Shown here piece by piece: positions 1-10,886 of a DNA stretch of 64,000 nt. The stretch spans positions 1 to 64,000 of the forward strand of contig JAUCBJ010000961.1 in NCBI GenBank assembly GCA_032718475.1. Direction: 5' to 3'. A model generated the notes under the pieces. That model was not told the origin of the DNA. It was given only the letters and a program-made list of their open reading frames with translations, and did not search any database. The translations under genes and the position numbers were made by a program. Positions within the stretch are counted from its first letter, which is position 1. The number at the start of each line of letters is the position of its first letter. This DNA comes from Nemertoderma westbladi. Taxonomy: Eukaryota > Xenacoelomorpha > Nemertodermatida > Nemertodermatidae.

Positions 1-1740
1 TGTTATTGTATTAGAGAATATAGTGTATTCAGTTTTCTTTAGGTTTAGAGATAGTCGATTAGCGTTCAGCCAATCAGATAGTTTGTTTAGTTCAAAGTTT
101 GTTTGATCGATGAGTTGATGGATTTCTGGGTTAGAATGGAGGAGGGTGGTGTCGTCAGCGAAAAGGGTGGATAATAGATTGGTAGCGTTAGGTAGGTCAT
201 TAATGTAGAGGAGAAAGAGAATAGGTGAGATTACCGAACCTTGAGGAACACCACAGAGGAGGGGTTCAATAGCAGATAGTTTGTTACTGATACATACTTG
301 TTGAGTTCTGCCCGTTAGAAAACTGGATAAGAGTTGATTGGGGATTCCTCGAATGCCGTAACAGTCTAGTTTGCGTAGTAAGATCGGGTGGTCAATGGTG
401 TCGAAGGCTTTTTTTAGGTCAATATATATCGCACATGTTGAATTTTTGTCATCGAGAGAACGGTGAATTTTTTCAATTATTGATAGAAGAGCGTGGGAGG
501 TTGAGGTTCTAGGGCGGAAGCCATACTGGGAAGTTGTTAGAACTGAATACTTAGTTAAATACGATTGCAGTTGCGAGTTTATTATTTGTTCGAATATTTT
601 TGTTAGTACTGGAAGAAGAGATATTGGCCTGTAATTATTGGAGTCTGTTGGGTCATTGCCTTTGTAAATAGGAATAATTTTAGCTGGTTTGAGTGCACTG
701 GGGAAGAAGCCTTGGGTAATAGACAGGTTAATTAAATAGCTTAGGTGAATTGATAGCGGTTTTGCAGCGTGTAATAATAATTTGGTTGGGAATTGGTCAT
801 TCGAGGAAGAATTAGGGTCAAGTTGCAGTAAGCGGTACTCTACTTCTACAGGGGAAGTTTCAGTTAAAACAAAGGAATTTGGTTGATTACGATTTATATA
901 ACGGAGAGGTGAACGTGGTGAATTTGGTATTTCTTTAGCAAGCTTAGGTCCTATTGTAGCGAAGTGGGTGTTTAGGATATTTGCGATGCGTTCCGTGTCG
1001 GTTACCGTTTCAGTAATGTCTCCAGTGCGAATAGTTAGTTTTTTAGGTAGATTAAGTTTAGTCGATCTATTTAGTGCAGAATTTATTATAATCCAGGTTT
1101 TACGAATGTTTTTAGAATGTAATTTGAATTGTGTATCATAGTATGTTTTTTCAGCCGCCCGTAGAGTAGATGTTAATTTGTTTCTGTATTTATTGAATGT
1201 GTTGCGGTTAGCGTCCGTTGGGTGTCTTACAAATTTGCGGTATAAAGTGTTTTTTTTAATTGTGCATTTGATTAGATTAGGGGTCATCCATGGCTTTTGT
1301 GGGATTAGTTTGGGACGTATATTTTTTTTGGTGACATAGGAAGAGCATAATTTTTCAAGGTCGCTATAAAAGACGTTAAATTTATCATTATGGGGGACGG
1401 AGGATGAGTTATAGGACCAGGTGTTGGATGATGTAATATCACTTACGAATTGGGCTTGATTATAGTCAGAAAAATCAAAAACCGAATGGGTTTTATCTCT
1501 TTCGAAGTAACAAGAGTACTTCTGAAAGATAACAAATGTGGGTTGGTGATCAGATGTGCCTATCTTAGATTGGAATGTACCAGCATGGGAAATGGATGTC
1601 GTGATATTTGTAATCATATGATCGATTAGAGTTTTGGACCATTGTGTAATGCGGGTTGGTTGGTTTATTAATTGGATAAAGCCATGGGAATGGAGGAGGT
1701 CGATATATTTTTTGGAGATTGTAGTAGGTTCTAGGTTCTC
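1..1740 (-). mobile_element. LINE (non-LTR retrotransposon) fragment: endonuclease tail plus reverse transcriptase, frame open
   Basis: Read on the minus strand, one frame stays open from about 1782 down to base 1, over 590 codons without a stop, and continues beyond the window. The first part (about 1740-1500) resembles the end of an APE-type endonuclease, with LINQPTRITQ followed by SDHQPTFVI. The reverse transcriptase follows, with YRPISLLPVL, QYGFRPRTSTSHALL, IDLKKAFDTIDHPILL, GVPQGSVISPILFLLYINDL and the catalytic box LFADDTTLL near 140-165. The motif style is that of the CR1/L2/Jockey group; the exact clade is inferred. The 5' side is cut off where the 48-bp minisatellite begins, and the two share GTTCTAGGT at the junction. 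The open frame suggests a fairly recent insertion. Confidence 0.93.
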
Positions 1741-2085
1741 AGTTCTAGGTAGTGCGTTGATATCTCGGTCAGAGTTCGATACCTACTCAATTCTAAGTTG
1801 GATAGTTGATATCTCGGTCAGAGTTCGATACCTACTCAGTTCTAGGTAGTGCGTTGATATCTCGGTCAGAGTTCGATACCTACTCAGTTCTAGGTAGTGC
1901 GTTGATATCTCGGTCAGAGTTCGATACCTACTCAGTTCTAGGTAGTGCGTTGATATCTCGGTCAGAGTTCGATACCTACTCAGTTCTAGGTAGTGCGTTG
2001 ATATCTCGGCCAGAGTTCGATATCAACTCAATTCTATGTTGGTTAGTTGATAGTTACGGCCAGAGTTCGATAACTACTCAATAAT
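1740..2085. repeat. 48-bp minisatellite, about 7 copies
   Basis: Units contain GTGCGTTGATATCTCGGTCA and GAGTTCGATACCTACTCA. Central copies are nearly identical and the outer ones degenerate. The period is a multiple of three, so a 16-residue repeat reads through, but there is no sign of a gene. It abuts the broken 5' end of the LINE. Confidence 0.93.
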
Positions 2086-2772
2086 TCAATAATAATACAT
2101 TATTATCAATAAATATCATAATTTCTTACATAATCATGGATGCAAGTTATAGGTTATGGTATGTACAGAAACACAATGTAAGTAAACTGAAAGATCGTCA
2201 GATGCAACACCTTGTCGTTATTGTAAGAGAAAAATGTAATGAACCCAACCAACTCAATATCCGTAGGGATTCATTGAATTTCTAAATTAATTATTTCCTT
2301 TACTTTTCCCGAACCCGCCCAGTCTCGGGTACGTCTGTCTGCTGTTATAAACGTTCGCGGCCATCACTATAACAATTACATTAATGTTCGGGGCACCGCC
2401 CTTCCTCAACTGTAACTTATGGTGGTCGGTTTCTCTACACCCACTCAGCTCTGGTAATCTTCCCTCTCAAAATCAGTTCTTTTGTAATACTTTTAGACAA
2501 ACTACCATAATTGGTCTCAAGTTATTACGAAATGTAAAATATATTCAAGGACTTCGACTTTTAGTGGCGTCTTCTCTACGTAAGAATTGGTATAAAGGGG
2601 CCACTTCAATTATATAGATTGCAGTTCACTATATGTTACCATGGTTACAATCCAGGACTCATTCCCAATCGTTGTTCACAATCATTCATCCCATATGTTA
2701 ATTTGAAGTGAAAATAATATAGTAATTGTTACATAGACTAATTGGTCTTATTCCACGACGTTTGTATCCCCA
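2086..2772. other. Gene-free spacer
   Basis: Mostly AT-rich unique sequence between two tandem arrays. A 77-codon frame at 2384-2617 has no recognisable motif or coding signature. I see no exon, RNA gene or element ends. Confidence 0.6.
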
Positions 2773-5736
2773 GAGTAGGGGGGGCTACGGGTGTAAACGC
2801 TGCCCCGATTTGGGATACATACTAGGGAGGCCCACGGGTGTAAACGCTACCCCGATTAGGGATACATAGTAGGGAGGCCCACGGGTGTAAACGCTACCCC
2901 GATTAGGGATATAGAGTAGGGAGGCCTATGGGTGTAAACGCTACCCAGATTAGGGATATATAGTAGGGAGGCCCACGGGTGTAAACGCTACCCCGATTAG
3001 GGATATATAGTAGGGAGGCCCACGGGTGTAAACGCTACCCAGATTAGGGATATATAGTGGGGAGTCCCACGGGTGTAAACACTACCCCGATTAGGGATAT
3101 AGAGTAGGGAGGCCTATGGGTGTAAACGCTACCCAGATTAAGGATACATAGTAGGGAGGCCCACGGGTGTAAACGCTACCCAGATTAGGGATATATAGTA
3201 GGGAGGCCCACGGGTGTAAACGCTACCCCGATTAGGGATATATAGTAGGGAGGCCCACGGGTGTAAACGCTACCCAGATTAGGGATATATAGTGGGGAGT
3301 CCCACGGGTGTAAACACTACCCCGATTAAGGATATATAGTAGGGAGGCCCACGGGTGTAAACGCTACCCCGATTAGGGATATAGAGTAGGGGGGCCTACC
3401 GGTGTAAACGCTACCCAGATTAGGGATATATAGTAGGGAGGCCCACGGGTGTAAACGCTACCCAGATTAGGGATATATAGTGGGGAGTCCCACGGGTGTA
3501 AACACTACCCCGATTAGGGATATAGAGTAGGGAGGCCTATGGGTGTAAACGCTACCCAGATTAGGGATACATAGTAGGGAGGCCTCGGGTGTAAACGCTA
3601 CCCCGATTAAGGATATATAGTAGGGAGGCCCACGGGTGTAAACGCTACCCCGATTAGGGATATATAGTGGGGAGTCCCACGGGTGTAAACACTACCCCGA
3701 TTAGGGATATAGAGTAGGGAGGCCTATGGGTGTAAACGCTACCCAGATTAGGGATACATAGTAGGGAGGCCTCGGGTGTAAACGCTACCCAGATTAGGGA
3801 TATATAGTAGGGAGGCCCACGGGTGTAAACGCTACCCAGATTAGGGATATATAGTGGGGAGTCCCACGGGTGTAAACACTACCCCGATTAGGGATATAGA
3901 GTAGGGAGGCCTATGGGTGTAAACGCTACCCAGATTAAGGATACATAGTAGGGAGGCCCACGGGTGTAAACGCTACCCAGATTAGGGATATATAGTAGGG
4001 AGGCCCACGGGTGTAAACGCTACCCAGATTAGGGATATATAGTGGGGAGTCCCACGGGTGTAAACACGACCCCGATTAGGGATATAGAGTAGGGAGGCCT
4101 ATGGGTGTAAACGCTACCCAGATTAGGGATACATAGTAGGGAGGCCTCGGGTGTAAACGCTACCCCGATTAAGGATATATAGTAGGGAGGCCCACGGGTG
4201 TAAACGCTACCCCGATTAGGGATATAGAGTAGGGGGGCCTACCGGTGTAAACGCTACCCAGATTAGGGATATATAGTGGGGAGTCCCACGGGTGTAAACA
4301 CTACCCCGATTAGGGATATAGAGTAGGGAGGCCTATGGGTGTAAACGCTACCCAGATTAGGGATACATAGTAGGGAGGCCTCGGGTGTAAACGCTACCCC
4401 GATTAAGGATATATAGTAGGGAGGCCCACGGGTGTAAACGCTACCCAGATTAGGGATATATAGTAGGGAGGCCCACGGGTGTAAACGCTACCCAGATTAG
4501 GGATATATAGTGGGGAGTCCCATGGGTGTAAACACTACCCCGATTAGGGATATAGAGTAGGGAGGCCTATGGGTGTAAACGCTACCCAGATTAGGGATAC
4601 ATAGTAGGGAGGCCTCGGGTGTAAACGCTACCCCGATTAAGGATATATAGTAGGGAGGCCCACGGGTGTAAACGCTACCCCGATTAGGGATATAGAGTAG
4701 GGGGGCCTACCGGTGTAAACGCTACCCAGATTAGGGATATATAGTGGGAGGCCCACGGGTGTGAACGCTACCCAGATTAGGGATATAGAGTAGGGAGGCC
4801 TACGGGTGTAAACGCTACCCAGATTAGGGATACATAGTAGGGAGGCCTATGGGTGTAAACGCTACCCAGATTAGGGATACATAGTAGGGAGGCCCACGGG
4901 TGTAAACGCTACCCAGATTAGGGATATATAGTAGGGAGGCCCACGGGTGTAAACGCTACCCAGATTAGGGATATATAGTGGGGAGTCCCACGGGTGTAAA
5001 CACTACCCCGATTAGGGATATAGAGTAGGGAGGCCTATGGGTGTAAACGCTACCCAGATTAGGGATACATAGTAGGGAGGTCTCGGGTGTAAACGCTACC
5101 CCGATTAAGGATATATAGTAGGGAGGCCCACGGGTGTAAACGCTACCCAGATTAGGGATATAGAGTAGGGAGGCCCACGGGTGTAAACACTACCCCGATT
5201 AGGGATATATAGTAGGGGGGCCTACCGGTGTAAACGCTACCCCGATTAGGGATATATAGTAGGGAGGCCCACGGGTGTAAACGATACCCCGATTAGGGAT
5301 ATATAGTAGGGAGGCCCACGGGTGTAAACGATACCCCGATTAGGGATATATAGTAGGGAGGCCCACGGGTGTAAACGCTACCCCGATTAGGGATATATAG
5401 TAGGGAGGCCCACGGGTGTAAACGCTACCCAGATTAGGGATATATAGTGGGGAGTCCCACGGGTGTAAACACTACCCCGATTAAGGATATATAGTAGGGA
5501 GGCCCACGGGTGTAAACGCTACCCCGATTAGGGATATAGAGTAGGGGGGCCTACCGGTGTAAACGCTACCCAGATTAGGGATATATAGTAGGGAGGCCCA
5601 CGGGTGTAAACGCTACCCCGATTAGGGATACATAGTAGGGGGGCCTACGGGTGTAAACGCTGCCCCGATTAGGGATATATAGTAGGGAGGCCTACGGGTG
5701 TAAACGCTGCCCCGATTAGGGATATAGAGTAGGGGG
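2773..5736. repeat. 47-bp minisatellite, about 63 copies, with higher-order structure
   Basis: The unit carries GGGTGTAAACGCTACCC, GATTAGGGATATATAGTA and GGGAGGCCCAC. Variants occur at fixed places: CCCCGATT or CCCAGATT, TATATAG, TACATAG or TATAGAG, and GGCCCAC, GGCCTAT or GGCCTC. A distinctive variant, GGGGAGTCCCACGGGTG followed by AAACACTACC, recurs about every 185-190 bp or 233-237 bp. This indicates higher-order blocks of four or five units. Every unit contains TTAGGG, but only once per 47 bp. Confidence 0.95.
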
Positions 5737-7892
5737 AGGGGTTCTTCTATAGACGGGTTCTTGTACAGACGGGTTCTTGTACAGGCAGGTTCTTGTACAG
5801 ACATGTTCTTGTACGGACATGTTCTGGCCCATGTGACGAATACCAGACTTTCTGCCGTTATATTTCACTTTGCAGTTACCCCCATGTGAAGAATACCAGG
5901 TTTTCACCAAAAACACAGGTTACAGAAGGGCTGCATCTAACCAAAACAATAAACTAATTAGTATATGTACGTACAGGTTATAAGACAGAAATAAGCGCTA
6001 TAAAACACTTAATAAAGATAAATTAAAAAAAATTAAAAATATTCATATATAAAATTCCAATAAAAAGTCGACTGAAAAGTGAAATCCTGGTATTCTTCAC
6101 GTGGGCACAGGTTCTTGTACAGACACAGACAGGTTCCTGTACATACAGGTTCTTGTACGTACAGACAGGTACTTGTACATTCAGGTTCTTGTACAGACAG
6201 GTTCTTGTACATACAGGTTCTTGTACAGACAGGTTCTTGTATAGACAGGTTCTTGTACAGACATGTTCTTATACAGACAAGTTCTTGTACAGACGGGTTC
6301 TTGTACAGACAGGTTCTTGTACAGACATGTTCTTGTACAGACGGGTTCTTGTACAGACATGTTCTTGTACAGGCAGGTACTTGTATAGACAGGTTCTTGT
6401 ACAGACATGTTCTTATACAGACAAGTTCTTGTACAGACAGCTTCTTGTACAGACAGGTTCTTGTACAGACATGTTCTTGTACAGGCAGGTACTTGTACAG
6501 ACAGGTTCTGGTACATACAGGTTCTGGTACAGACAGGTTCTTGTACAGACATGTTCTTGTACAGACATGTTCTTATACAGACAAGTTCTTGTACAGACAG
6601 CTTCTTGTACAGACAGGTTCTTGTACAGACAGGTTCTTGTACATACAGGTTCTGGTACAGACAGGTTCTTGTATAGACAGGTTCTTGTACAGACATGTTC
6701 TTATACAGACAAGTTCTTGTACAGACAGGTTCTTGTACAGACAGGTTCTTGTACAGACATGTTCTTGTACAGACAGCTTCTTGTACAGACAGGTTCTTGT
6801 ACATACAGGTTCTGGTACAGACAGGTTCTTGTATAGACAGGTTCTTGTACAGACATGTTCTTATACAGACAAGTTCTTGTACAGACAGGTTCTTGTACAG
6901 ACAGGTTCTTGTACAGACATGTTCTTGTACAGACAGGTTCTTGTACATACAGGTTCTGGTACAGACAGGTTCTTGTATAGACAGGTTCTTGTACAGACAT
7001 GTTCTTATACAGACAAGTTCTTGTACAGACAGCTTCTTGTACAGACAGGTTCTTGTACAGACATGTTCTTGTACAGGCAGGTACTTGTACAGACATGTTC
7101 TTGTACAGGCAGGTACTTGTACAGACAGGTTCTGGTACATACAGCTTCTGGTACAGACAGGTTCTTGTACAGACATGTTCTTATACAGACAAGTTCTTGT
7201 ACAGACGGGTTCTTGTACAGGCAGGTACTTGTACAGACATGTTCTTGTACAGACAGCTTCTTGTACAGACAGGTTCTTGTACATACAGGTTCTGGTACAG
7301 ACAGGTTCTTGTATAGACAGGTTCTTGTACAGACATGTTCTTATACAGACAAGTTCTTGTACAGACAGGTTCTTGTACAGATAGGTTCTTGTACAGACAT
7401 GTTCTTGTACAGACAGGTTCTTGTACATACAGGTTCTGGTACAGACAGGTTCTTGTATAGACAGGTTCTTGTACAGACATGTTCTTATACAGACAAGTTC
7501 TTGTTCAGACAGCTTCTTGTACAGACAGGTTCTTGTACAGACATGTTCTTGTACAGGCAGGTACTTGTACAGACATGTTCTTGTACAGGCAGGTACTTGT
7601 ACAGACAGGTTCTGGTACATACAGGTTCTGGTACAGACAGGTTCTTGTACAGACATGTTCTTGTACAGACATGTTCTTATACAGACAAGTTCTTGTACAG
7701 ACAGGTTCTTGTACAGACAGGTTCTTGTACAGACATGTTCTTATACAGACAAGTTCTTGTACAGACAGGTTCTTGTACAGACAGGTTCTTGTACAGACAT
7801 GTTCTTATACAGACAAGTTCTTGTACAGACAGGTTCTTGTACAGACAGGTTCTTGTACAGACATGTTCTTGTACAGACAGGTTCTTGTATAA
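5737..7892. repeat. 16-bp minisatellite, over 110 copies, interrupted by a transposon
   Basis: The unit is GACAGGTTCTTGTACA with common variants (GACATGTTCTTGTACA, GACAAGTTCTTGTACA, GGCAGGTACTTGTACA). About five units lie at 5748-5825. The array then breaks for an inverted-repeat element (5826-6104) and resumes at 6105-7892. Sixteen is not a multiple of three, so three units make a 16-residue peptide period. No stop codon arises in several frames on both strands, giving spurious frames of up to 606 codons. Confidence 0.95.
5826..6104. mobile_element. Inverted-repeat element (MITE-like) inserted in the 16-bp array
   Basis: The left end reads GCCCATGTGACGAATACCAG. The reverse complement of the right end reads GCCCACGTGAAGAATACCAG. 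These are about 20-bp terminal inverted repeats with two differences. A second internal left copy lies at 5881-5900. The interior holds CAGGTTACAG (5916-5925) and TAACCAAAACAATAAAC (5938-5954), shared with other elements in this window. No coding capacity. Target duplication cannot be read because both flanks are repeat units. A related interior lies inverted at 26983-27090. Confidence 0.75.
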
Positions 7893-7950
7893 ACAATGAA
7901 TGGAAACGAGAGTTTATGGTACGGTAATGGATGAAAAGGCTGCGTATTCA

Positions 7951-8455
7951 CCAGTTATTGACGTGTCACATGTCACGGTTGAAGTGGTATATGCCACAGT
8001 TGACGTGTTATATGTTACGTTTGGAAGCAGGACAATTCGGTCCCGGACAATTCGGTCCGGACAATTCAGTCCGGACAATTCGGTCCCGGACAATTCGGTC
8101 CCGGACAATTCGGTCCGGACAATTCGGTCCCATTAATATGCATGTTTTGGGACCGAATTGTCCTAGTCGGACAATTCGGTCCCAAAACACAAAATTAATG
8201 GGACCGAATTGTCCGGACCGAATTGTCCGGGACCGAATTGTCCGGGACCGAATTGTCCGGGACCGAATTGTCCTACATCCGTTACGTTTAACGTGTCACA
8301 TGTCACGGTTGACGTGTCACATGTTACGGTTGACGTGTCACATGTCACGGTTGAAGTGTCACATGTCACGGTTGAAGTGTCACATGTCACGGTTGAAGTG
8401 TAACATGTCACAGTTGACGTGTCACATGTCACTTTTGCTGGTTGATGTGTCACTG
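7951..8455. repeat. 21-bp minisatellite split by a palindromic insertion
   Basis: The unit is close to GTTGACGTGTCACATGTCAC plus G. Three to four diverged copies lie at 7951-8025 and about eight at 8285-8455. They are separated by the GGACAATTCGGTCC palindrome. GTTACGTTT occurs directly on both sides of the insertion (about 8014 and 8281), which could be a target duplication or just the underlying repeat. Confidence 0.85.
8029..8276. repeat. Large palindrome built from GGACAATTCGGTCC repeats
   Basis: The left arm is a run of GGACAATTCGGTCC(C) units. The right arm is the reverse complement, GGACCGAATTGTCC units. The centre is a shorter perfect arm (GGGACCGAATTGTCC, then TAGTC, then GGACAATTCGGTCCC) at about 8150-8184, extended outward by TTTTGGG/CCCAAAA and CATTAAT/ATTAATG. 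The whole can fold into a cruciform with arms of roughly 120 bp. It looks like a small DNA transposon whose terminal repeats were amplified. Confidence 0.88.
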
Positions 8456-8486
8456 TTTACCCCGTTGATTTGAAACATTAACACAT

Positions 8487-8717
8487 GGCGGGGGTGGAAC
8501 TGGACGCAAATCCCATCTTGGCGAATTAATATCCCGCCTCAATGTTAAATTCTCAATTTAGGGAAAGGAGCAGGTTACAGTGGCACGTTATTTTAACCAA
8601 AACAATAAACTAAACACAATAGAACAGGTTACAGTTTTATTTTTTAGAGTAATCATCTGTTATTTGCGTCGAATTTCCCCTGGAGAAGGATGAATTTTTA
8701 TTGCGTCCAGTTTCCCC
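8487..8717 (+). mobile_element. MITE, family A, copy 1
   Basis: The left end GGGGGTGGAACTGGACGCAA and the reverse complement of the right end, AGGGGGAAACTGGACGCAA, form terminal inverted repeats. The interior contains CAGGTTACAG at 8571 and 8625 around TAACCAAAACAATAAAC (8594-8610), plus GGCGAATTAATATCCCGCCT. It is non-coding. An inverted copy sits in the CNNM intron at 11229-11480. Autonomous family and target duplication were not identified. Confidence 0.85.
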
Positions 8718-9503
8718 CTATCTGCATTTATTTCAACATGAACATTTTGTAATAATTGAATTACTTCAGATGATCGATCGAAATATTTTGTAAATTTCGA
8801 AAGACTACAACGCTAGACAGACAGACAGTAGAGACCCCCGCCCCCACACCCACACCCTCCCTTGTGCTGTAGATTGAACTTTAGTTAGACTGCTGTAGAT
8901 TTTTTTGCGTTTTGACCTCAATTTGTTATTTAATAAAAACAAGGGACTTAAATTTCTCTACTTTTCAAGTTATGCAGTTCTAGAACAATTTAAAAATTAG
9001 CTTCCATAAAAAACAGTAGCTACCATTAATAACTAACTGACTGACTAACAACACATAATAAATGTACTACTTCGCCCTGTCGACACCCCCTGCAAATTTT
9101 TTAACCAGTAATTTTTTTTTTTTGTAATTTTTTACTTTTTTCGTGTTCTAGTCTAGCTACCATGACTCAGAAATTATTATTAAATAATAATTTATGATAA
9201 TTATTTTTTGATACACCTATACGATTTCAAAAAAAAATATGTTATATATTTTTTACTTGAGTATAAAAAAAAGTACAAGATAGTACCAAATAAAAATTTA
9301 GTTACCATCTTCACTGTCAAAAGGTCAAAATATTTGTTCTAGAACAGAAAACCCCATGATATTTCTAATAGTCATTATCATGGTCAACAATTTTTTAAAA
9401 GGCGGGTGCACCACGGGACACATAGCAAATTAATGCCTTAAATTATTCTCTGTGTTCAGAATAATTAACTTTATTACTCTCCAGTAAAAAAAATTACATT
9501 ATC
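8718..9503. other. AT-rich 5' flank of CNNM
   Basis: No exon or RNA gene seen. There are short homopolymers, a C-rich patch at 8840-8870 and a TTCTAGAAC site near 9337. It presumably holds the CNNM promoter and 5' untranslated region, but no core promoter motif can be assigned with confidence. Confidence 0.5.
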
Positions 9504-10886
9504 ATGAACATTTGTAAACTGTTGGTAATTATAATATCGGTGTTATTAGAAATGTCACTGAAACTTAATTTTAGTGAAACTGATAACGATAATTCGTGTT
9601 TAAATTCCACTGAAATACTGGGTGTTTTCTTGAATGACCCTGGCGGTGGATTCAGTCCCTATAAGATGGCGTCTCCCGAAGGTACCGTGACTATTGCTCA
9701 ACATCAACGCGCATCGTTGAGAGTTATTGGATCCGGGTTGCGAGATCAAATGCGTATCAAACTGACATCGTCCCCAGCCGCAAAAGGGGTTAGCTGTAGT
9801 TCGTTACCTACAAGTGAGATATTTACCGTAAGCGAGGTGGATCGGTCCAATTCCACGGGTTTAGTGAACGTCCACCTCGAGACTGATGATTCGTACCACA
9901 TCTGTTTCGCGCTCCCATCCTCGGATAATTTCTACCACGCAGGAACCTCCAAGTGGACTGTGGTCCACGTTGTCTACGAGTTGCCAATATATGCCAAGAC
10001 TTTGTTTGTTATCGGGCTTTTATGCTTTTCCGGTTTATTCAGCGGGCTGAATCTCGGTTTGGTTGGCATTGATTTGACCGTTCTCCAGGTGTTAATGAAC
10101 AGCGGCGAACCTAATGAGTTGAAATACGCCAAGGAGATTTACCCAGTTAGAAAGCACGGCAACTACCTGCTCTGCTCTCTGCTGTTCGCCAACACTTTCG
10201 TTAACGCCTTTATGACGATTCTTCTCGGGGGTTTATTTCAGGGCTATCTGGCTGTTGCGTTTTCGACATTTGCGATCGTGATATTCGGCGAAATAATCCC
10301 GCAGTCTATTGCATCCCGGAATGGTCTCGCTCTCGGCGCCAAAACAATACTGATTACCAAGATAATCATGCTCGCTACTTTCCCACTATCATATCCAATA
10401 GGTAAGATTCTAGATTTTACTCTTGGTCGCGAAGTGGGTGTGATTTACAACCGTCGCCAACTCAAAGAGTTGCTGCGTGTTACCGGGGAGCCAGCTGATC
10501 TGGCTAGCGACGAGATGGATATTATCAGTGGAGCCTTGGATATGCATACAAAGACAGCGCTGGAGGTAATGACACCTCTGGAAGATTGCTACATGCTTGA
10601 TTCAAATGTTACTCTCAACTATGGAACTATTACCGAAATTAAAAATAATGGTCATTCTAGAATACCGATTTATGAAGGGCAGAGATCCAACATTGTGGGT
10701 TTGATTTGGATAAAAGACCTTTTGCTAATTAATCCCATCGAAAACATACAAATTAGTGCGCTACTCACCACATATCAGCACCCTGTAACCAAGGTGAAAC
10801 CCGATACAACACTCGGAGTACTGTTTCAAGATTTCAAAAAAGGGCGCTCCCATTTAGCTTTCGTGGAGAGGCAAAACCCCCCAAGA
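9504..10886 (+). CDS. CNNM: CNNM exon 1
   Basis: Starts at ATG 9504 with a hydrophobic leader and ends in phase 0 after VERQNPPR at a consensus donor, AGA|GTGAGT. The frame stays open for 22 further codons into the intron, where similarity to the family is lost. This supports the donor at 10887. The linker before CBS2 is shorter than in vertebrate CNNMs. Confidence 0.9.

Noticed and set aside
2384-2617. 77-codon frame
   Set aside because: No recognisable motif and AT-rich unique context.
2773-5736. Telomere-like TTAGGG
   Set aside because: It appears once per 47-bp unit, never in tandem hexamers, so it is not a telomeric tract.
8020-8450. Coding frames across the palindrome and 21-bp repeats
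   Set aside because: Repetitive on both strands and derived from the repeat units.
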